Assembly: GCF_001434935.1 (NCBI RefSeq)
Contig: NZ_AZEG01000020.1
Span: 1 to 35,686, forward strand
Origin: Liquorilactobacillus uvarum DSM 19971
GTDB taxonomy: Bacteria; Bacillota; Bacilli; Lactobacillales; Lactobacillaceae
DNA: 35,686 nt
Reading direction: 5' to 3'
Position numbers and translations under genes: made by a program. Each line of letters opens with the position of its first letter. The first letter of the stretch is position 1. Positions 31,098 to 35,686 of the stretch are shown here, in pieces. The notes beneath the pieces were generated by a model. The model had not been told where the DNA came from and did no database searches. It worked only from the letters and a program-made list of their open reading frames with translations.

Positions 31098-31958
31098 ATG
31101 AAAAAATTTAATTTGAAAAAAATAATAACAACAGGAATTGTTTTAGGAATATCAACTTTATTTTTGACGGCTTGTGGTTCCTCAAGTAAGTCAGGTTCAG
31201 CAGCATCAAATTCCAATAATTCAAGTTCAGTTGCGGCTATCAAAAAACGTGGCACAATTAAGGTCGCTGTTTTTGGTGATTTGAAGCCGTATGGCTGGGT
31301 TAATAAAGACGGTAAGCGTGTAGGATATGATATCACTTTAGCACGCAGAATTGCTAAAGATCTCGGCGTTAAAATTAAGTTTGTACAAGTTAATGCTGAC
31401 AGCCGGGTAGATGCTTTGTCATCTAATAAAGTTGACTTAGTATTAGCTAATTTTACAGTTACAAGTGAACGTAAGCAGGTTGTCGATTTTGCTAAAGCAT
31501 ACATGAAGGTTTCTGTCGGAGTTGTTTCACCTAAAAATGCATTGATTACTAATGCTGAACAATTAAAGAATAAAACAGTAATTGTCAGCAAGGGGACAAC
31601 CGCTGAGACTTATTTTACTGAAAATCAGAAGAGTGTTAGTTTACTGAAATTCGATTCCAAAACGCAGCAGTTTAATGCTTTAAAAAATAAACGTGGTGTA
31701 GCCTTAGCAGATGATAATACTTATTTATACGCGTGGGCAAAAGCACATCCAACTTATCAGGTGGGGATAAAACAACTGGGTGATAGTTCATCTATTGCTC
31801 CAGCAGTTAAAAAAGGAAATAAGTCTTTGCTGAACTGGACCAATAAGGAGATCAGCAAACTCGACAAGCAAGGTTTCTTTGAGAAAGCATACAATAATGA
31901 TTTAAAACCATACTTTAGTTCAGATGTAAAAGCATCAGATGTAATTATCGAAAAATAA
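31098..31958 (+). CDS. Amino acid ABC transporter substrate-binding lipoprotein
   Basis: Family 3 solute-binding protein, 286 aa. Lipoprotein signal with lipobox LTAC (Cys26), then a Ser/Asn-rich spacer to about residue 47. RGTIKVAVFGDLKPYGWVNKDGKRVGYD and VLANFTVTSERKQVVDFAKAY are the family signatures. It delivers one polar amino acid to the two permeases upstream. The substrate is not readable by eye; cystine-binding proteins of this family (TcyA, BspA) are candidates given the setting. AAAGGGGAG precedes the ATG, 17 bp after the ATPase gene. Confidence 0.88.
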   Translation: MKKFNLKKIITTGIVLGISTLFLTACGSSSKSGSAASNSNNSSSVAAIKKRGTIKVAVFGDLKPYGWVNKDGKRVGYDITLARRIAKDLGVKIKFVQVNADSRVDALSSNKVDLVLANFTVTSERKQVVDFAKAYMKVSVGVVSPKNALITNAEQLKNKTVIVSKGTTAETYFTENQKSVSLLKFDSKTQQFNALKNKRGVALADDNTYLYAWAKAHPTYQVGIKQLGDSSSIAPAVKKGNKSLLNWTNKEISKLDKQGFFEKAYNNDLKPYFSSDVKASDVIIEK

Positions 31959-32125
31959 AGACAACACAGACATTGTTTCCTTTTATAATTATAAAAGAAA
32001 TATTGAAGAAAAGTGTGCCAACAGTCGGTTTAGGGTTTTAACTGCAAGTTTCAAACAACTAACTCGACAGCTGAGCGGAAGTGTTTGACTACTGAAACAC
32101 ATTAATTTGGATAATATAAGTTTAA

Positions 32126-32169
32126 AATAAGAGATGGATCAAAATTTATATTTTGATCCATCTCTTATT
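32126..32169. terminator. Bidirectional terminator between convergent operons
   Basis: A perfect 20-bp stem (32126-32145 with 32150-32169) over a TTAT loop, with U-rich sequence on both sides. It lies between the amino acid ABC operon (plus) and oppA (minus). The gap 31959-32246 also holds an 18-bp palindrome at 31980-31997 and no gene. Confidence 0.88.
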
Positions 32170-32246
32170 AATTTATTATAGTATTTAAAGATTAACTATA
32201 ATTGCTACATTTTTAAACTTCAGTCGATTGCAACAAAAATTTTTAA

Positions 32247-33860
32247 TTACTTGATGCTCGCATTTCGATAGAATAATACAGTTCCATATGGTGAAATTTG
32301 CAAGCCTTTGACCTTACTTTTCAGCAGGTAAGACATTCCACCTTGATAAACCGGTGCAGTAAATGCATCTTTTTGTAGTAATTGTTTTTCTGCTTGAATC
32401 AAAGTTGACCAGCGCTTTACAGGGTCGGTAGCGTAAGTAGTAGCGGCCTTGTCCAACAAGTTGCTAAAGTTGCTGTTGTTATAGTCATCATCCAAATGAT
32501 ATTGTCCGCCATCACTAATAAAGTTAACTGGATCAGCATAATCTGGCTGCCAAGTCCCGTAAACAATATCGTAATTGTGTTCGGTTGTAGCCGCTAAACG
32601 AGATTTCAATGGAATCGACTGCAAACTAACGGTTAAGCCTGGTAAATTTGTTTCTAATTGACTTTGCAGATATTCGCCAATCTGCTTGGAATCAGTTGTA
32701 TCAGAAGTCAAGAGTTGAATATTGATTTTGCTGCTGCCAAGCTCTTTTTTGGCTTCTGCCCATTCTTTCCGTGCCTCTTTTAGATTATAAGTCAGCATAT
32801 TACCAGCATCTTGACGATAATCATTACCTGTTTTGGAGTTAAAAGCAAAATTTTTGGGTACAATCCCGTTTAATGGTGACCCGACATGAAGTATATTCTT
32901 AACTAACGAGTTTTTGTTAAATGCCATGGCAATTGCTTTACGAAAATGAACGTTAGCAGTTGTTTTTCGATGAACGTTAAATGACATATATCCAATAAGC
33001 GGAATTGTTTTAGAATGGTAGCCAGCAGTGTGCTCATATTGTCTTATGTAATCTGTAGTCAGCATTGCATAGTCTAATTTATTGGTCTGATAGAGCTTAC
33101 CGGCGGTTGAAGAATCTTTGACGACCTGAACATTAATTTTTTGGAGCTTAACGTCCTTCTTGCCCCAGTATTTTTGATTTTTAACGTACGACCATTTAAG
33201 ATTGGTCCCAGTCCAGTTTCTAACTACAAAAGGCCCATTATAAACAGTTTTGGTTGATGAAGTGCCATAATCACTACCATATTTTTCAACGATTTTTTTA
33301 TCTTGTGGATAAAATGGAGCTCCAGTCATTAATTCAGAGAAATAGCTGATTGGGGATTCTAGAGTAACTTGCAATTTGTATTTACCTAGAGCTTTGATTC
33401 CAAGATCTTTGGTAGGAAGTTTTCCTTCAGCGATCTGAGTTCCATTTTTAATTGGTTGAAATCGTTGAGAATTCGGTGATGCAGCCGTTGGATCAACCAT
33501 CTTTTGCCAAGCATAAACGTAATCTTCAGCAGTTACCGAATCGCCATTTGACCATTTAGCATTTTCCCGTAAATTAAATGTATAGGTTTTTTGATCCTTG
33601 CTGACTGAGACACTCGAAGCTCCAGCTAGTACTGGTTTATTTTTTGCATTAAACCGGTACAATCCTTCAAAGGAATTCTCTAAAGCTTCTAAACTAGTGG
33701 TGTCACTGTATTTGGTGGTGCTAAGTGTCGCCATTTCAGCGTTGGTTGCGACTTTTAGGACCTGTTTTGAATTACTGGAAGAGCTGCTTTTTCCGCAAGC
33801 AGCCAGCATTAACAAACTCGTTAATGCAACCCCCGCTAACGCTAATAACCTTTTTTTCAT
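32247..33860 (-). CDS. Oligopeptide ABC transporter substrate-binding lipoprotein OppA-like
   Basis: Extracellular peptide-binding lipoprotein of the SBP_bac_5 family, 537 aa. Start ATG 33860, with GAGGGGG upstream; an in-frame TTG at 33896 is a poorer choice. The lipobox is LAAC (Cys22) followed by a Ser-rich spacer. WSNGDSVTAEDYVYAWQKMVDP and YWGKKDVKLQKINVQVVKDS are typical OppA motifs. It is an orphan: no oppBCDF genes are linked, so it must feed a distant transporter. A cysteine-codon-rich leader and two alternative hairpins precede it, which suggests control by cysteine supply, so its peptides may be sources of cysteine such as glutathione. Confidence 0.9.
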   Translation of the reverse strand: MKKRLLALAGVALTSLLMLAACGKSSSSSNSKQVLKVATNAEMATLSTTKYSDTTSLEALENSFEGLYRFNAKNKPVLAGASSVSVSKDQKTYTFNLRENAKWSNGDSVTAEDYVYAWQKMVDPTAASPNSQRFQPIKNGTQIAEGKLPTKDLGIKALGKYKLQVTLESPISYFSELMTGAPFYPQDKKIVEKYGSDYGTSSTKTVYNGPFVVRNWTGTNLKWSYVKNQKYWGKKDVKLQKINVQVVKDSSTAGKLYQTNKLDYAMLTTDYIRQYEHTAGYHSKTIPLIGYMSFNVHRKTTANVHFRKAIAMAFNKNSLVKNILHVGSPLNGIVPKNFAFNSKTGNDYRQDAGNMLTYNLKEARKEWAEAKKELGSSKINIQLLTSDTTDSKQIGEYLQSQLETNLPGLTVSLQSIPLKSRLAATTEHNYDIVYGTWQPDYADPVNFISDGGQYHLDDDYNNSNFSNLLDKAATTYATDPVKRWSTLIQAEKQLLQKDAFTAPVYQGGMSYLLKSKVKGLQISPYGTVLFYRNASIK

Positions 33861-33906
33861 AAGATTGCCCCCTCTTGAATTAAATATTACCATCAAATAA
33901 ATTCAA

Positions 33907-33939
33907 AGAGCCCTCGGTCTGTTTGCGACCGGGGGCTCT
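33907..33939 (-). terminator. Putative attenuator (terminator) hairpin in the oppA leader
   Basis: On the minus-strand RNA, AGAGCCCCCGGTC pairs with GACCGAGGGCTCT (13 positions, one C-A mismatch) over a 7-nt loop. U-rich sequence TTTGAATTTATTT follows, 47 bp before the oppA start codon. The U-run is interrupted, so efficiency is uncertain. It shares four bases with the antiterminator helix. Confidence 0.55.
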
Positions 33940-33973
33940 ATTATGGACTAAAAAATGCTTTTAGATAATAGAG
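33936..33973 (-). promoter_or_regulatory. Putative antiterminator helix in the oppA leader
   Basis: On the minus strand, CTCTATTAT (33965-33973) lies five bases after the stop of the cysteine leader ORF and pairs perfectly with ATAATAGAG (33936-33944). CTAAAA/TTTTAG continues the helix inside, giving 15 bp with a 3-nt bulge. Its distal arm takes up bases of the terminator stem (33936-33939), so the two hairpins cannot coexist fully. Confidence 0.55.
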
Positions 33974-33978
33974 TTTTC

Positions 33979-34068
33979 CTACTTCAAGACCGGCACATCA
34001 AATAATATGTTGTAGTTTTTACAACATGGACAACAATTATACATTGTTAAACTTTGATGGTAGGCCAT
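33979..34068 (-). CDS. Cysteine-rich 29-aa leader peptide upstream of oppA
   Basis: A short ORF not found by length cut-offs: ATG at 34068 with GAAGGGAG 8 nt upstream, reading MAYHQSLTMYNCCPCCKNYN and nine more residues to TAG at 33979. Four of five consecutive codons at 12-16 are Cys (all TGT). It stands between a probable promoter and a pair of mutually exclusive hairpins in the 5' leader of the oppA-like gene. The layout is that of a leader peptide for ribosome-mediated attenuation, with stalling at Cys codons when charged tRNA-Cys is scarce. A small zinc-binding CCxCC protein is an alternative. Confidence 0.6.
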   Translation of the reverse strand: MAYHQSLTMYNCCPCCKNYNILFDVPVLK

Positions 34069-34105
34069 AACAGAAACTCCCTTCGAAATTATTAATGATA
34101 CCTTT

Positions 34106-34134
34106 AGGTTAATTGTTTAAATCACGGCTGTCAA
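34106..34134 (-). promoter_or_regulatory. Promoter of the oppA leader transcript
   Basis: On the minus strand, a perfect TTGACA (34129-34134), a 17-bp spacer and TAACCT (34106-34111, three of six). It would give a leader of about 240 nt that includes the cysteine ORF and both hairpins. Confidence 0.5.
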
Positions 34135-34166
34135 CTAATAATTAACGGTTTCTTGATAACAAATTT

Positions 34167-34195
34167 TTGCATCATGCCTTGTATCGAAACATAAA
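34167..34195 (+). promoter_or_regulatory. Possible promoter of the gamma-glutamyl hydrolase gene
   Basis: TTGCAT (34167-34172), a 17-bp spacer and CATAAA (34190-34195), about 58 bp before the preferred ATG. Both boxes match only four of six positions. Confidence 0.35.
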
Positions 34196-34252
34196 GCCTG
34201 TTACTATCACTTTAACTGAAACTAAATTTTAGATAGAGTGGATGATGATTTG

Positions 34253-34963
34253 ATGTCAAAAAAAAATATTATTGGAATTCCTGCTGGAGTTATGCTTTCC
34301 AAAGGTACACGGAGATATTATATTAATGAAGCGGATGTTCGTGGAATAACTAAGGCTGGGGGAGTGCCAGTAATGATACCCAGTGAAGCCACTGCAGACA
34401 TAGATTATTATGTAAGAACCTGTGATGGTTTCTTTTTTACTGGTGGTCCAGATGTTTTACCCACTTTTTATGGAGAGGAACCACATGCAAAAATGGGATT
34501 CAGTGATATTCAACGTGATCGTTTAGAATTGAGCTTAGCAAAGGAAGCTCTGACTGCGGGGAAAAAAATGCTGGGAATTTGTCGGGGAATGCAGGTTATT
34601 AACGTAGCACTGGGCGGAACACTTTACCAAGACTTAGAAAGTGAATATGATAGTAAACACAATCATTTGATTAAGCATTTTCAAGCTGCACCATCTGCAG
34701 AACCAACCCACTATGTGGCAATCAAATCAGGAACACGCCTGAATAAACTTTATGGTTCAAACTGGCTGGTCAATAGTCGGCATCATCAAGCTGTTAAAGA
34801 AACTGCTAAAGGCTTAAAAGTAACCGCGACTGCTGGTGATGGAGTCATTGAAGGACTTGAGAGTGAAAATAACGATCAAATTTTTGCTGTTCAGTGGCAT
34901 CCAGAAATGCTAGTGGCAACAGATGAAAAGATGCAGATGATTTTTGATGAGTTTATGAAATAA
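34253..34963 (+). CDS. Class I glutamine amidotransferase-like gamma-glutamyl hydrolase (PuuD/Peptidase C26 family)
   Basis: Cytoplasmic hydrolase of 236 aa from ATG 34253; an in-frame GTG at 34238 is possible, and the ribosome site is weak. The triad is clear: nucleophile Cys110 in LGICRGMQVIN, with His216 and Glu218 in QWHPEM. FFTGGPDVLP (61-70) and NSRHHQAVK (174-182) are typical of the PuuD-like group, which cuts gamma-glutamyl bonds in small molecules such as gamma-glutamyl-GABA. It is divergent from the oppA gene with the cysteine leader, so a gamma-glutamyl peptide (for example gamma-Glu-Cys or glutathione) is an attractive but unproven substrate. Confidence 0.85.
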   Translation: MSKKNIIGIPAGVMLSKGTRRYYINEADVRGITKAGGVPVMIPSEATADIDYYVRTCDGFFFTGGPDVLPTFYGEEPHAKMGFSDIQRDRLELSLAKEALTAGKKMLGICRGMQVINVALGGTLYQDLESEYDSKHNHLIKHFQAAPSAEPTHYVAIKSGTRLNKLYGSNWLVNSRHHQAVKETAKGLKVTATAGDGVIEGLESENNDQIFAVQWHPEMLVATDEKMQMIFDEFMK

Positions 34964-34971
34964 GTAGTTTA

Positions 34972-35000
34972 AAATTTAGAACATGGAGAGTTCTAAATTT
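34972..35000 (+). other. Perfect inverted repeat after the gamma-glutamyl hydrolase gene
   Basis: AAATTTAGAAC (34972-34982) pairs with GTTCTAAATTT (34990-35000) over a 7-nt loop, 8 bp after the stop codon. No U-run follows; it may stabilise the 3' end, with the strong terminator at 35089 doing the termination. Confidence 0.5.
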
Positions 35001-35088
35001 GGTGATGTTTATTAAATAATTTGTGTTCAAGCGAAGAAGTCTGACTATTAAAAGTAAAAGACGTTAACCTGCGTAATAAAAGGGTAAG

Positions 35089-35129
35089 AAGAACTAGATC
35101 AAAATATAACTTTTGATCTAGTTCTTTTT
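35089..35129. terminator. Strong intrinsic terminator
   Basis: A 16-bp stem (35089-35104 with 35111-35126), a 6-nt loop and a T-run to 35129. The core GATCAAAA...TTTTGATC is shared with the terminator at 32126-32169. It closes the hydrolase transcript. Confidence 0.88.
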
Positions 35130-35227
35130 ATGTGATCAAAGTCCCTTGATAAGCAGGTGCTAAATGTCGCTTGTAAATTAAACCTGAAAATAAAAAATTT
35201 GAATTAAATACATTTTTTAAAAGTTAA

Positions 35228-35686
<459 letters not shown>

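Noticed and set aside
31028-31591. 187-residue minus-strand open frame
   Set aside because: It lies entirely over the plus-strand ATPase end and binding-protein gene, has no ribosome site, and looks like a reverse-strand shadow.
35128-35225. Minus-strand frame ending LIYKRHLAPAYQGTLIT just before the terminator at 35089
   Set aside because: Looks coding at its C-terminal end but has no start codon or ribosome site and is closed by a stop upstream; at most a gene remnant, too weak to annotate as a gene.

Overview
This AT-rich window reads as the chromosome of a low-GC Gram-positive bacterium, most likely a member of the Lactobacillaceae (perhaps Liquorilactobacillus-like, but the genus cannot be fixed by eye). 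The evidence is strong Shine-Dalgarno sites with frequent TTG/GTG starts, T-box leaders, CcpA-type cre sites, an LPQTG-anchored serine-rich adhesin, and an XrtG/Firmicu-CTERM surface-protein system.

Layout. 1-965: the 3' end of a serine-rich-repeat adhesin with its terminator. 1577-6799: a tight five-gene exosortase-G locus (Firmicu-CTERM substrate, XrtG, GT2 glycosyltransferase, pyruvoyl-tetrahydropterin-synthase-like protein, polytopic GT-C-like protein). 6914-9225: a DUF3781 protein, a LacY/CscB-type sugar:H+ symporter with a cre site, and a DUF1801 protein. 9721-15733: a beta-fructoside PTS locus, with an AraC-type regulator divergent from IIBC, GH32, stand-alone IIA and a second GH32. 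16015-16518: a PgpA/YutG-type phosphatase.

16576-31958 is devoted to sulfur amino acids. A methionine T-box precedes a short MetE-type methyltransferase. A second methionine T-box precedes a long run of genes: a cystathionine lyase/synthase-type PLP enzyme, a Ssu/Tau-type ABC transporter, an Ldh2-type dehydrogenase, an O-acetylhomoserine sulfhydrylase-type enzyme, an M20 amidohydrolase, a D-2-hydroxyacid dehydrogenase, a GNAT acetyltransferase and a Xi-class glutathione-transferase-like protein. A degenerate T-box-like element without a recognisable Stem I then precedes a polar amino acid ABC transporter. The set looks like a methionine-starvation-induced route for importing and dismantling an organosulfur compound; its substrate is not known to me.

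32247-34963: an OppA-type lipoprotein on the minus strand is divergent from a class-I glutamine-amidotransferase-like gamma-glutamyl hydrolase. The oppA leader holds an unlisted 29-codon ORF with four cysteine codons in a CCPCC motif. It is followed by two mutually exclusive hairpins, the layout of a cysteine-sensing transcription attenuator. The window ends in an aldo/keto reductase behind a MerR-type promoter.

The strongest candidates for something undescribed are the cysteine leader/attenuator, the Stem-I-less T-box, the organosulfur operon, and the XrtG locus with its catalytically stripped PTPS-like protein.
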